From Tetraselmis striata (lineage: Eukaryota; Chlorophyta; Chlorodendrophyceae; Chlorodendrales; Chlorodendraceae), in assembly GCA_006384855.1 (NCBI GenBank), contig VCJN01002796.1, positions 23,009 to 87,008 of the forward strand: a DNA stretch of 64,000 nucleotides. Direction: 5' to 3'. The position numbers were made by a program, and so were the translations under genes. The notes under the pieces are model-generated. The model saw only the letters and a list, made by a program, of their open reading frames with translations, made no database searches and had not been told where the DNA came from. Positions 1 through 12,300 of the stretch are shown here, one piece after another; positions within the stretch are counted from its first letter, which is position 1, and each line of letters starts with the position of its first letter.

Positions 1-499
1 GGGAACACCATGATGCACACAACCATGCATTTAAACCATTAAAAAAGTGGTAGTTATTATGCAACTTTGGGCATGTTATGCTAAGTACTACGAGATCAAC
101 CCAAATAAGTAGAGGGGGGGTGGAAACAGAGGGGGAAGAGGGTTCTGAAACATGAAATTAAATCGGACCTACCTTAGGCGACTCAGATTATATCTGTTGT
201 TTTAGGTGGCGGATATTTTGGGGAGAAAAGGGAGGTCTTTCCTTCCTTTTCCGAAAATGTTTCGGTTTTCTTGGAATACACTGCGTAAAGCACTTTTTAA
301 CGATGGTACGCGGGGCTTGTACTCAAGCAAATATCTAATGATCATGGTGCCCACTGCAGTACAAGCACTCACATGTAGTGTATTGATGTTCCAGCAAATG
401 CACTAAAATTAAAATGTACAAGAGTGAAGAATGTAGCATATCTAAGTCGATGTATCTATTACAGTGTTACACACAAGTAGACCCATTGTGGGAGTGTGG

Positions 500-2120
500 A
501 CTCCAGAGCCGCAAGGATCAATCGCGTAGTCAACGCTCGCCGGCATTTGGGGTGTTATTGGCCCCGACCTCTTGGATATGCCCTCCATGCGCACGCAACT
601 GTCTCTCCCGGTCCAATTTGGCGGCCTCGGCATCGGCGATGACGTGGTTATCGCAAATGCCTCCCACTACGTCGGCGCTGCGGCTCTTGTGGTGGGTCAA
701 GGTGAGACTTTCCTCCGTGCTCAACACGCCAACTAAGCGACGCCGACGCGTTCCTTTCCGAGCCGCCAGGCGTATCCAGCCCAAAGATAGCCTCTACCTT
801 GTTAGGGCGTCCTCGATTTTCCAGGCTTTGACCACTACCCCAGCGTTGGCGCCCGATGCCGACGCCAACGTGTCGGCGCCGATGTGGGCTGTCGAGCTTC
901 GCGCTGCTCATACCCGTGTCGTTGACGAGTGTGGAGACGGGGTGCTCGAGTATCTAACGGGGGCGGTGGCATGTGCTGCCCTAAAGTTGCTCCCCTCCAA
1001 GCGCTCTCCCGTTGCCCGCGCCGGCTGCTCGGCCGCTTGGGCTGAGCCGGCGTTTGCGATGCTCTCGGCGGCCTACCTCCAAACTATCCCGCATTACTGA
1101 GACTTCCCCTTGCACTCCATGCGGAAAGTCCAAGAAACCCGGAGCCACCGCGCGCATCCACACGGTCCGCTTCGCAAAGCTCGATGCGCTTATGCCTACA
1201 AGAGGCCCTGACAGTAACCGCTTCTGGGGCCGCCTCTTGCGCGCTGCGACAGGCTGACTGGTCCTCCAAGTGAGGGTCGCCTTGGTGAAGTCCGTGAACG
1301 TTCCCCAGAGTATTACGATTTCATGTTCCGCATTGCGCCCCATTTGGCCTTCCAGCGGCTCATGTCCTCCCCCTCGGCGAGCCCGGCCTTTGTGCTTTTT
1401 GCTCCTTCTCGGTACAAGGCATGGTGGCCCGTTTTGAGGATGCTGGCGTGGAATTCACTCCTTCGGCTTGGGCGGTCGCGTACGGTCATCACGTGGCACG
1501 TTGCTTTGGGGGCGACTCCAATCACGCCGCACACGAGTGGGCGGCACATGGCCTTTCCGACGTGTGCCACGACGCTAAGTCCGCCCTAGGCGTGGGTGTC
1601 AAGATCCTCACGGACCCGTCGGTGCTTGTTTCTCTTCCGAAGGGCAGCGACGGCCGGCCGGCCGATGTTGGGCTTTTTGGGTATGGTGGTATACGCGCGC
1701 GGGAAAACGATACCGCCCATGTTGTCGATACCACCATTGCCCCTATCCTCGGCTTGTCAAGCTCGGATCCAACGACTGCATTGCGGGCCGCAGAGCGCCA
1801 CAAAATCCAACAGTATGACGAGGGTGTCCGAAATGCCGCCAGCATGCTTCGCTTTGTTCCTTTCGCCGTCTCCGAGTTCGGCTCGTTGGCCCCGCACGCT
1901 GAGGCCTTCTTGGTGGAGCTTGCGAAAGCTAGCCACACGCACACTGGCCAGAAAATCGGCCAGCTCTTGTCTACGTGGCGCCGCCGTTTCTCTTTGCTCA
2001 TCAACATGGCACATGCAGTCGTTGGTGGGGTCGTGGCAGCGCGCGCGGCACATTGTGGTGCTCCTGCGCCTGCGTCGCATCGCTCGTGGGTATGTGTTGC
2101 TATGACCCGGGTCATCGGCT
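500..2120 (+). mobile_element. Degenerate non-LTR-type retroelement, 3' part with restriction-like endonuclease
   Basis: Pieces of one retroelement polyprotein C-terminus lie in shifting frames with stops. Around 560-715 a frame reads QLSLPVQFGGLGIGDDVV, resembling the segment after the reverse transcriptase thumb in such elements. From 1421 to about 2090 an open stretch ends in a restriction-like endonuclease pattern: RPADV, then VVDTT about 25 residues later, then AAERHKIQQYD and RFVPFAVSEFGSLAP. This PD-(D/E)xK-like layout is known from endonucleases of R2-like and related algal retroelements. No intact reverse transcriptase core is visible upstream. I infer a dead, 5'-truncated copy. A similar C-terminus recurs at 35.1-36.0 kb, and a shorter fragment at 2.8-3.1 kb. 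Confidence 0.6.
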
Positions 2121-2789
2121 GCAAGCGGACTCGCCGCGGGTGGCCTACCCGGGGGCGGTGGTCCCCATTGGTTTCATGTTTCCCTTTCGGTCTTTTTGGT
2201 CGATCCTTGGCTTCAGTGCTTCACTTTGCTTCAGGACCCTTTGGTTCCTTGGCAGCTTGGCGACTTTGTGGTTCCCTTGGCTCTTCCTTGGTTCTTGGCT
2301 CCATGGCCTCCTGCTTGACCCTTGGTTTCAGGCTTATGTTTCTCGTTCGCTATCAACATCTCACAGTTCAGTTCTTTTAGTTGTGTTTTAAGTGCGCATA
2401 TGTTTTAGGGTTATAGGGTTTTCGAGCGGCCGGTACCCGTACCGGTATTGCTGATAATAAGCGCGACGGGTATTTTGGCATGCACGGAATTATGACGGAA
2501 TATATCATGGATACATGATCAATTTATCTAGTATTATATGGGAAGCCGTTCCGAAAGTCAGCGACAGGCATGCAGGCAGTCAGACAGACAGACAAACAGA
2601 CTCACATACTCACCTCGACATCATCGTTAATGTGGTAGGATATAGTAGTGCACCGCATATCTATCCAGCAGTATAAATATAGTTACATGAGCTAGCTGAA
2701 AAGGCGATCAGGAAATCACCCGAAAAGCAATAGGAAACGTCCATTTCAACAATTGCGAGGTGGAAGCATCACCAGAAGCGGGTGCGGAA

Positions 2790-3180
2790 TTAGCAGCCAC
2801 ATGCATACGCGTCAGACTTGGCCGTTTGCACTCCGGCACAGAGAATGCATGCCGCCCGAGGTACCGCGCACGCAAGCAGAGACACGCTGGAGCAACCCCT
2901 GCCGCGTGTGGGACAGGTGATGGCGGAATTTAGCGGCGCGGGATGGTTGGCTACAAAGTTCCGAAGAGCATGTACGGGCTGACCGCGAAGGAAGCATGAA
3001 GTCGGGGCGGAAGGACCTCCATGGAAGTTGCGCGCATAGCAAGCAACACCGCAAAGATGTAAACCACCGTCAAAGCGGACTTTCCGAGGCGGCCGCGGTC
3101 CTAAACACCAAAGGGTAGTACTGGTAAACATCTTGCACCGGGCGGGCGGAAGACGCCCAGTCCGCCGCTAGCTTGTTGTG
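2790..3180 (-). mobile_element. Retroelement 3' fragment, copy of 35.56-35.95 kb
   Basis: Read on the minus strand, this segment aligns with the plus-strand segment at 35.56-35.95 kb. Both share the stretch encoding RNFxGGPSAPTSCFLRGQ and the following LRNFVA, and a common lead-in (GCGGACxGGGCGTCTTCCGCC). In the 35-kb copy this block directly follows the endonuclease-like motif, so the fragment is the 3' portion of the same element family. It is interrupted and non-coding as it stands. Confidence 0.55.
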
Positions 3181-3389
3181 CTCCGCCTCGGTCGCCGCGA
3201 TCCCCGGGGTGCACCAGCGGTATGTATACCACATGACTATGTACCGCCGCGTTCAGCTGCGTGCCAGGCTGCCGCCGCGCATATACCGCCCGTTTGCATG
3301 TTAAACCTATCCACAAACCCATCGCAGTGGCACATCACCCCCCCCCCCCCCACCCGCCCCATCAAGCGCAGTAGAGTCCCACTATGTGA

Positions 3390-3552
3390 CAGTCGCAAGA
3401 CGCAGCCGCTCTATGCATCACCATATGGGTGGACAACAAACAAGCCTTGGAATATACGTGGATCAAGTATGGCACCGGCAAGTGGGTGGACGGCCGCACG
3501 ACGCTCATGGACCTTCGTCTTATCTCCAACCTCACCGCGAACTCACGTATAT
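3390..3552 (+). pseudogene. Possible RNase H-like fragment
   Basis: About 53 codons are open between stops, with the run ITIWVDNKQALEYTWIKYG and then TLMDLRLISN. The pattern of a D-N acidic pair followed by a Lys/Gly-rich stretch recalls RNase H segments of retroelements, but the fragment is too short to assign. Retroelement debris on both sides supports a mobile origin. It could also be chance coding potential. Confidence 0.25.
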
Positions 3553-3971
3553 AACAATCCCCGCGTTTTAATTGTGCCATCGCCATATAGCGCGCGGTGT
3601 TATGCGGTGTGGATTTGGTGCCATTCATTTTATAATGCGCAGATTGTTATCATGTGCCGGATCCTTATGTTGTACTACTGCATACGAGCATTGCGTCACC
3701 CACATGTCAGGTTTCTTGACGTGCTTTCGAGGTTGGCGTCCCTGCGGCATACGTGACGCCCCGGCGCTGCGATTTTCGCCCGGACTCCACAGGGGCGTAA
3801 TAAATTTGTTGCACTAGGTTCCTCCGCAACATATGCTGGTAAGCTGTCACTCAGGCGGGCGGGCGGCCGCTGCAAGACGGCCGGTCCACGGCCTATGTAA
3901 AAAGACTTTCCCATCGCCGCGCGACCTCATGCGACCTCCTCGCGAGGCACCATCAAACACTCCTCTCTCAG

Positions 3972-4024
3972 CACCCCTCCCCCCCCCCCCCCTGCCCCCC
4001 CCCCCCCCCCCACACACACACACC
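3972..4024. repeat. Poly-C tract followed by CA repeat
   Basis: Two C homopolymers separated by a TG are followed by a short (CA)n run. The same C-tract-then-CA composition recurs inside introns at 9.27 kb and 57.54 kb and, in minus-strand sense, in SAMHD1 intron 1. Confidence 0.9.
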
Positions 4025-4039
4025 AACCAATAGCTATAG

Positions 4040-5600
4040 TCAGCATGCCGTGGTCTTTTGTCGCATTCGCTATGCCAATAACTGGTATGAAGGTCCGATT
4101 GAGGGCCGGACTACATACGGCAGCCGGCCGTCGCTCCGTCGCCGGACGCCATGTCACCCTCGGCGGCATGCTGGCTGTTACCACGGCAGTCACGGCTTTG
4201 TCAGCGGCCAGCATGCTCAGGTGCCGAGCAGCGGTCAAGCGGGTGGACCTGAGCCTGCCGCACATGTGCAGTCGTCGACTGCGCCGGCGGGTCGTGCTGA
4301 GAATTGTGCCGCAGCACCGCCAGCGCAGCCGAATGTGCCGGGCAGCGCATCGTCGGCAAAGCGCGAGAGCTGCTATGTCCACCTCCGCACGGCTGCTGCG
4401 ACATCCCGCCGTGTTGCGGGCGGAGTCGCGATGCGGGGGAAATGTGGGTGGAGTGATAATGATACGACGGGTAGCTGCGGGAGCAGTAGTCGCGGTGTGC
4501 ATTTTGACACATGTACTACACAACTATATAACATACTACATGTAAAGGTAGCTGTCGCGCCCTTTCCCACAATTATTGCTAGCACGGAGGGCCACGGAGC
4601 TGTACACTCAGCCTGGCAGGTGGCCATTATGTAAACCTTTTGTCGGCGAGTGCGTGTGCGGCCTGACGGCGCAGCGTCATCATAGTACCCGTCGCGGTAC
4701 CTGTGGGCTTGGAGACCGCTGCAAGGGCAGTACTATGATGAGCCGCATCTGCCCTCCATGATTTAATTAATGGCCCACATAGTACACACAGTAGCTCCTG
4801 TTGATACGAGATTCCGCGATATCTCCGCGCTAGTCACGAGTTCGCCGTGCTCCCCGCGGACTACTTGCCATTATTGCCAGATGAGTGTCTGATAACTCTC
4901 AAGAACGTGCATGACCCCGACGGGGCGTCCTCGTCCTCGAGCGCTAACCTTCGCAAAGACCGAGATTGCACAACGTTCTTACCCGACTATGCCTTTTACA
5001 ATGTACTCTAGAGTTCTTGCTTGTCGTCGCGATTCTTGAAGTTCGTCATCGAGCGGCCGGTATGTGCTCAACCCGCCCGGGTGAACCCTTTTGTGGCAAG
5101 GATGATGACGTCCTCCGCAAATACTTCCCACCTAATTCCGAAACGCCATGCTCTATTATATTTCTGCTATCTATTGGTTGACATCTGCATAATTATGAAT
5201 GCTTCGTTGTTGCCCTCCTGCATGCTCATATGTAGTTTAATTTGTTGTTTGGTTGCCACTGTTGTCAATGTTGCTCCAGGAAACGTTTTGAGCCACATGC
5301 GTGCATACAAACCAGCATTAACAGTACTTCACTAGTACTTAAGCATAAAATATATTATCAGAAGGGGGCAAAATAAAGGAGGGGGGCACCTTAACCAACA
5401 AATACAATATGAGTCGCCTTATAATAAATTCATTTCACCATCAAATTGCTTGTAAATCATTCACATATATCCTTCTATATTAATTTGCTCGCACTAAAAC
5501 AATCGCACAGTGCACTACGTTGTGATGGAGCGTCTCTCGACTTGAACTCCTGCCCATACCACCACGACGCTGCCCGTGCGGCATTCGCTCGGCCCAGTAC
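4040..5600. other. Region without a convincing gene
   Basis: Overlapping open frames of 160-190 codons exist around 4.05-4.63 kb on both strands, rich in Ala, Arg and Ser, but none shows a family motif or plausible splice structure. GC-rich codon content alone can produce these. 4.65-5.6 kb is AT-richer and shows nothing I recognise. Confidence 0.5.
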
Positions 5601-5606
5601 CATTAT

Positions 5607-6579
5607 ATATGCCCGGCAACGCCGACGGAAAAGGCAAGGAGCGCGAGGCAAGCGCCGGCTCGCCTACCGTCTCTCCTACCCGTTTCGTCGAACTGGAGGC
5701 CCTCAGTGGCGGATCTCGCGGCTTTGCTGCGCGACTCGCTCGCCCGTGACCCCCAGCGGCCTAGCCGCCCAACCCTTTCGAAGCCACGCGCGCCCGCCCC
5801 TATGCAAAAGCGCTCTACGCCTGACGACCCGCCCCCCGCGCCGATACCGTCAGTGCGGCCTCTTCCCTCCGACGGCGACTACCTCACGTGGGAAGATTTG
5901 CCCCCCCCCCCCCCCCCACCCCACCCCCTCATCGCGCGTGGCTTTGCGATTGAGCCGGCGCCCAGTCTCTCTACGCCAACGGATCCCTACGACGAGATTA
6001 CGGCTGAGGGGACTGGCCGCATCCTGACCAAGAAACATCACTAGGCCACGCTTGACCATTACTCCTCCTTGTACTGCTATATCTTTTAGGATGCAGTCGC
6101 GCACGCGGCCTTCAGCGAGACGGCGGTGGCTCCTGGAGCAGCGGCTAGCCAAAAGCCCCCCCCCCCCCCCCCCCCCTAGTGCGTCGGACGTTGGCGTCAT
6201 TAAGGCGGAAATCGCGGCCTTCCGCGCCAGCAACCAACACCGCCGCGATTTCCTCGCCTACCTCCGCCTCAAAGCGGCGGGCGATGCGGACGCGGGGGAG
6301 AAGGCGCTCCGTTGCCGAGATTACACGCTCTCGCCACCTCCGGCCCCGCGGGCGGGCGGTTGGGCCCGCAATTCTGCGGTAATCGGCGACTACATCGACC
6401 CGACTACGCTTCCTAGCTACATGCGCCGTCACGCTCGTGTTTTGCTGGCTTTCTCCCGAAGTGGTTCTCCGCAGCCTTCTTGGCAGCGTTCCCGCTCCGC
6501 TGGGCGCCAACCCGCCGCCTCCGCAGTCCCGCGGAGACCGAGGTGGCTAATCTCCTTTGCCTACCTCCCTTTGAACTGA
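5607..6579 (+). pseudogene. Pro-rich degenerate ORF, possibly element ORF1
   Basis: Three consecutive open stretches in different frames (from ATG 5609, from about 5706 to 6044, and 6052-6579) encode low-complexity Pro/Ala/Arg-rich protein. Within the last is IKAEIAAFRASNQHRRDFLAY, a likely helical patch, before a stop at 6577-6579. Poly-C runs at 5900-5917 and 6160-6177 fall in or between the frames. The composition resembles gag/ORF1-like proteins of retroelements, but there is no zinc knuckle. It could instead be exons of an unrecognised gene. Confidence 0.25.
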
Positions 6580-6744
6580 TTGTTTAGAGTTGTCGTGTTC
6601 TTGGGGGTTCCTTTCCCTCCCCTAAACCTAGGGTATGCGGGTGTCGACGCCGGCTGCCCGGGCCCTCTGCGCCACGCCAGTTTGACGTGGCGTTCACAGA
6701 GCAATGCATGCATGCACGAGCAATCTTGCTGATTTGGCATTTAT

Positions 6745-6897
6745 GCCGCAATACGGCACTTATTTGCGAAAGGTCTCGGGATCGATTCTTGGTCGATGTA
6801 CTTCGGCAATGTCGTCCCGGCGTGTCCTGGGTTCACCCGGTTGATGCACTAGCCCTTCGGGGTTTTAATGAGGCAATGGTCTAAGTAAGGGCTATGC
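6745..6897 (+). repeat. SINE-like repeat, copy 1
   Basis: About 130 bp here match the reverse complement of 11.33-11.46 kb, including GTCCCGGCGTGTCCTGGGTT, GGTTGATGCA and TAGCCCTTCGGGGTT. The companion copy extends into a tRNA-like head with box A-like and box B-like motifs, which this copy has mostly lost. Confidence 0.6.
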
Positions 6898-7344
6898 CAG
6901 ACATACTACTGCGGTTGTCGCAAGAGGTCTAGACAATGTTGAGGCGGCTTCGGCCGATGAACTTTACTTTTACGGCAGTTTGCGTGCCGCCCTCGAAAAA
7001 ACACCGGTCACCCATGTAGCCGTCGAATCTCATAAAACCATCATCGTCCGCTAGATGGGACCACTCTGCTTAGTTTTGTGCCGGCCTCCTGCATGCACAA
7101 CCAGCCCTCCCTCCCTTTTTGTGCTGGCACCTTTGCCGCAAAAGTCCCCTGCCCTTTCCATGTAACAAAGCCTGCGCACTTGTCGGAAAGTAAACAAAAC
7201 GCGGGATTAGTGCTGATTACATGTGGGGCTGATCATATACATATATGAATGGCGCGGTCTGACAGCACAAGCATATGCATCCGGCAATGTAAGATCAATG
7301 TATGTACAGGGTAAGACCAAAAAGCAATTTGCTTCGTGACTGTA

Positions 7345-7460
7345 ATGGAGCGTCGCCTACCCAGGGCTTTCCGTAACTGGATTGCTGCCTAAACGGCCGT
7401 CGTAGAGACGCTGCAAGGGTTTAACTGGTGCCTGTCCTGTCCCGGGGGCGGGAAAAAAAA
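7345..7460 (+). repeat. Dispersed repeat B, copy 1
   Basis: About 110 bp containing AGGGCTTTCCGTAACTGGAT, CTAAACGGCCGTCGTAGAGA, CGCTGCAAGGGTTT and CTGTCCCGGGGGCGGG, followed by a run of eight A. Related copies lie at 28.12-28.24 kb (-), 36.72-36.84 kb (+), 46.76-46.82 kb (+, partial), 50.17-50.25 kb (-) and 51.63-51.75 kb (+). No coding potential. Confidence 0.8.
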
Positions 7461-7548
7461 GACCAAAAAGATCAATGTAAGCAGCACTGCTGCAGTGATA
7501 CAGCACATATATTTCTTACTACGGGTACAGGACTCGTACGGCACTGGT

Positions 7549-7595
7549 GTGAATTACAAAAAGGGCAGTTCCCCAGAATTAGAAAACGGCACTGG
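7549..7595. repeat. Retroelement tail-like repeat
   Basis: TGTGAATTACAAAAAGGGCA followed by GTTCCCCAGAAT is repeated at 34.88-34.92 kb, and the first half again at 34.80 kb and, inverted, at 36.45 kb and 50.12 kb. At 50.12 kb it ends the 3' region of a retroelement, so I infer it is a 3' terminal piece of that family. Confidence 0.5.
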
Positions 7596-8099
7596 TACTT
7601 CCGGATATTCCACGAGCGGTCTCGTCCACTCGCCACAAAACAAAGGCGCGCGTAGATAACCCTACGACTCGTACTTTTGCTTTGTGTATAGCGACCAGTC
7701 GCTAGTCGTACAGTCGTAGTCACCATGCCTGTAGTCCCGCGCGGCAGCTGATGGCGGGTGAATTCTGGCAGACGAAGTGGGGACGACTGCAGCTACAGAG
7801 ATTATTCGCTCTCCCCTGGGTCCTCGTCCGCCGGCAAATCTTAGTAACGGTCCTTGCAGGCAACGACCGTCGTCAGAGTGACTGCATATCCCCAACCAGG
7901 CGCGACCGCACGTGGGCAGTCGGCTCACTGCTTGTCAAATTAACTTCCGCACTTACGTGAGGAATGAGCAGCAGTCGATACAGGTGGACATCCCCGCTCG
8001 GCAGTGGATACACCGCAGTAATCGCCACACCCTTCTGACATCGTTCACGCCTTTCAAAGAGTGTTTGCCGGGATCGCTAGCGCCCATCTCGGACATAAT

Positions 8100-9272
8100 A
8101 TGCCGTGGAAGACGGAGGCCGGGACAGTGCCGCTCATAGCTGCACCCAAGCAAGGATGGCTGGGTGCCGCAGAGTCTCTACACGTCGTGGACATTCCAGC
8201 AGCAGGCCTCAGCTCCGGGCCCGACGGCAAGGCGTCGACCGCGCTGCAAACCTTCCCAAACTCGTTCGTGCCCTTGAAGGGGACACGATATTTCTCCGCA
8301 GAGCAACCGACGCTGCAGCGGTCAGGTAAGTAGCAGAGCGCCGCTCGTTATTCCCAGCAGTGATGCGACTGTTGGACCTTGCCGGCCGGCAGCACTTCAC
8401 GAGCTTTATTGCGGATACATTGTTCCGAGGTCGTAGTTACTATTCATCCCCGTCCCGGGAGTACGAGGAGTAGGCTGTGAGCGTTCATCGGCCCCAGCGA
8501 GACTTGCGACGGGCACAGTGTCACCTGTGTATCTGAAGACGCCAATCTGGCGAAAACGTTGAGAGTCGATTATTAGTGTTTGTATTCATGACTAGCGACG
8601 AGTTTGCCTCTGGAGCAAGTGCTTCAGCACGCTTCTTGTGACACGGCGATGATATGTTTCATATCGGACCGTTGGAAGCTGAGCTCGTCGCCATCGTCCG
8701 CGCAGGTGGGTACTGGGTGCTGAGCGTTGTGACAGCGTATAACGAGTCCGAGGAGGAAATGAACAAGACGCTGCAGTCGATGTATGCGATGTCCCAGGTG
8801 ACCTTCCCAAGATCCGCCCGCTTTGTTCGGGGCACGGTGCAGTCCCTAATTGTCGTCTCCGCATGATTGCCATCACCACATGAGTACCATTATGGCGCAG
8901 CCACTGAAAAAGTACATAAATCTTTCAGAATGTGGTTTGTCAAGCCATGCGAGCTCATCAAACCGTGGTCCATGTTGCCCACCACGCAGAACATGCCAGA
9001 GGGGAAGGAGGTCCACCTGCTCCTTGTCTTTGATGGGTGGAACAAAATGACGGACAGCATGAAGCGGTACCCCCCCCCTCCTCTCTTCTCGGCCCTTCAG
9101 CTTAACAGAGCGTGAGAATACCGAGGCTTCCGGCTTGGATTGATCTAAAACCCATCCCCAGTTTCCTTATGCGCATGTACCCCGAGGCGAATGCTGCCGA
9201 TGCCGGCTTGCACCAAGGCCAGGAGCATGACGCCGCTCCTAGGTGACATATGGCCGCAACGACCCGCCCAAC

Positions 9273-9303
<31 letters not shown>

Positions 9304-12300
9304 ATTTCTATTGCCAAGTATTCGCCGCCTTGGCTCACCAACCTTTGTGGTGCTTGCCACAGTTGGGTTTCTGTCATAGACGGCACTCCGAATGCTACGT
9401 GGTACGAGGAAGCTCTCCCAGTGACGTACACTCTGCAGCGCGTTGACGCCTCTGGCCAGCTTTCCGCTGTAACCATCGCGCCTGGAAGGGACATGTACGT
9501 GTCAACGATCGTCAAGTACGACAACCGGAGGAAGCACAACTCCCACGAATGGTCTGTCCACGCACTCGGGCGATGGTGCAGCCCCAGCAGCATATTACGT
9601 CCAATGTGGCTTTGTTCCGAGGACAGATTGTCGGGGCTGGGTGCAGATTGGGGCTGGGGGACTGGGGAAAGCAAGCAGGTAGGTGGGCCCGCGCACTGAA
9701 GGCTGCCGTCTGCCGGCGCCACAGGTATCTGCGCGCGTTTGCGCAGCAGTATAGCTCGGAGCTGATGTACCTGACGGATGCGGGCACAACGGCCGACAAG
9801 CACTGCTTGGCGCGGCTCACGACTTTCATGGAAACCAACCAGGATTATGCCGCCGTCACTGGGTACCAGCGCATGCAGGTATCAACTTGGCTGGGCACAA
9901 TTCCCGGCTTTAAGCCGCCGGCTCGTACCCCATCAGGCCGGGCCCTACGCAATGGCATACGACCGGCCGCCGGCCATGCATGAACATCGCACAAGCAGCA
10001 GGACTGACACGCGGAGGCTCTGAATCATTTGCACACCGGTAGTCGAGCCTGACTTGACGCTGTGTCTGCTCCGCCGCAAGGACCTCCCGCCTGGCGCGTC
10101 GCTGGTGCAGCGCATCCACTGGGCCGTGCAGGTGTACGAGCTCGGGCCTGCGATGTGCGGCAGCATCAAGGCATCCCAGGGCCTCATGGGGTTCATCCTC
10201 ATCCTGAGCGGCCCGTGCCAGATGATCCGCAGCAAGGACGCCCTGCGGGAGGAGTTCCTGGACGCCTTCTTCCGCATGATCAACATGGAACCGGTGCGGC
10301 GGTGTTAGCGCGGCCGCTTTCCGTCTGGGCTCGTGTGGAAGGGAGACTGCTATTTGGTGATGCAGTGCTAGCAGGCCATTCTGCTTGGGGAGGAGCAAGC
10401 TGCGTCTCCCCTTGGCCACGTTTTGACCCCCCGCCCCGCTTTCTCCCCCTTCCTGCCATCGACAGGCAGATGCAGGCATCATGCACGCAAACTTGCAGCT
10501 CACCGAGGACATGGCCTTCGGCAGCTACCTGTACTCTCTGAGCCCTGGCAAGAAGACAGGCTACGTGCCGGTGAGGCGCTCGCGGCTTGTGGGATGGGTA
10601 CCTGCCATGTCAGCATATACTCACAATCTGCCGTGCAGCTGCTGTCAGTGGATGAGAGCACAATAACACTATGTACAAGAATATCTATACGTATGTTGGT
10701 GTTCATGTTTACATGAATATCATCACGGATGTGGTCGTCATCGGCGCATGCTTAATACGCGCTATCCGATGTGCACGGAGCCGCGCCGATGCCAACAGTG
10801 CGATTTCGAACCGCCTTGAAACACCTATATCGTCGCGGTCCCTTCCGCGCAATTCACCGGCTTCACGTGGACCCTGGCGGAGCTGTCACCTGTCACTGCG
10901 AGATATAAAAACGTCGTATGATGTATCGCTATGTCGACGTCAGCTCGCCCGTGATTTTGCAGCCACGCCCGTGTACTCGTGCAGTAGTCCCAAATACGCC
11001 CGTAGCAGTCTTGGCATTATTATTTTATCGCAGGTACCGAACATAATTAGGGATTCATAGGGCATCATTCATGTTGCGGTTTTTACGGTCATCAGCCCAA
11101 TACCGATTCGACGGTACTAGCAGAACTTGTCGGAATGCTGCCGATACTTACTTACGGGTACTACACCCGTGGCAGTCTCCTATTATTCGACATCAGAATT
11201 ATTCTATCGCAGGTACCGAAAATTCGGGCATCATTAAATAATAAAGTAAAGTAAAGTTCACCCCGGGACGTCGGCCGAAGTCGCCCCAGCACTTGACCCC
11301 TTGCGCCAACTGCAGTCGTAGCTCTGGCATAGCCCGTAGACCATTGCCGCATTCGAACCCCGAAGGGCTAATGCATCAACCGGGGAAACCCAGGACACGC
11401 CGGGACGAAATTGCCGGAAATGCATCGGCCAGGATTCGATACCCGGACCTCTCGCGTACGAAACGACCGCTCAACCGAGCGAACAAAGGATGTACCTTGT
11501 TGGCATCATTAGTAATTTTGCGGTTTTTCCGGTCAACCGAATGCCGATTCGACGGTACAAGTACTTGTCGGAATGCTGCCGATACTGATTACTTATTACG
11601 GGTACTGCCTGTACGTATGGGTACTACCATCGCCGTGTTACCATTATATCGGAATCGCCGCGAAATATCCCTACACTAGCGTGTCAGTGGCAAAAATCTA
11701 AACGGGGTTCCTGCATGGCCGTGCTTTGTCACTCTTCCAGCGTTTTATTTATTTCCTATTTCTATTAGATTCTGGTATTAGTATTGCAGATGTCCTCATC
11801 GTAATAGTCTGTTTGGACGCGATAGTAAGGATTACGTCAAGCGCGTACAAATCGTGAACGTATTCTTATCGTAGTGCGTCCGTACGCATTCCTGTAACGC
11901 CATATAATTCAAAACAATGTACGTAGATTTTCCGGGATAATCATCAGTATACACACTAAAAATGAATTATACTTACCAACACATATTCTGTTCTGTTCTA
12001 TTCTATTCTATTCTATTCTATTCTATTCTATTCTATTCTATTCTATTCTATTCTATTCTATTCTATTCTATTCTATTCTATTCTATTCTATTCTATTCTA
12101 TTCTATTCTATTCTATTCTATTCTATTCTATTCTATTCTATTCTATTCTATTCTATTCTATTCTATTCTATTCTATTCTATTCTATTCTATTCTATTCTA
12201 TTCTATTCTATTCTATTCTATTCTATCCCATTCTATGCTATTCTATTCTATTCTATTCTATTCTATTCTATTCTATTCTATCCCATTCTATGCTATTCTA

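Noticed and set aside
4045-4634. Overlapping open frames on both strands at 4.0-4.6 kb
   Set aside because: Arg/Ala/Ser-rich without motifs or splice logic, and neither frame is better than the others.
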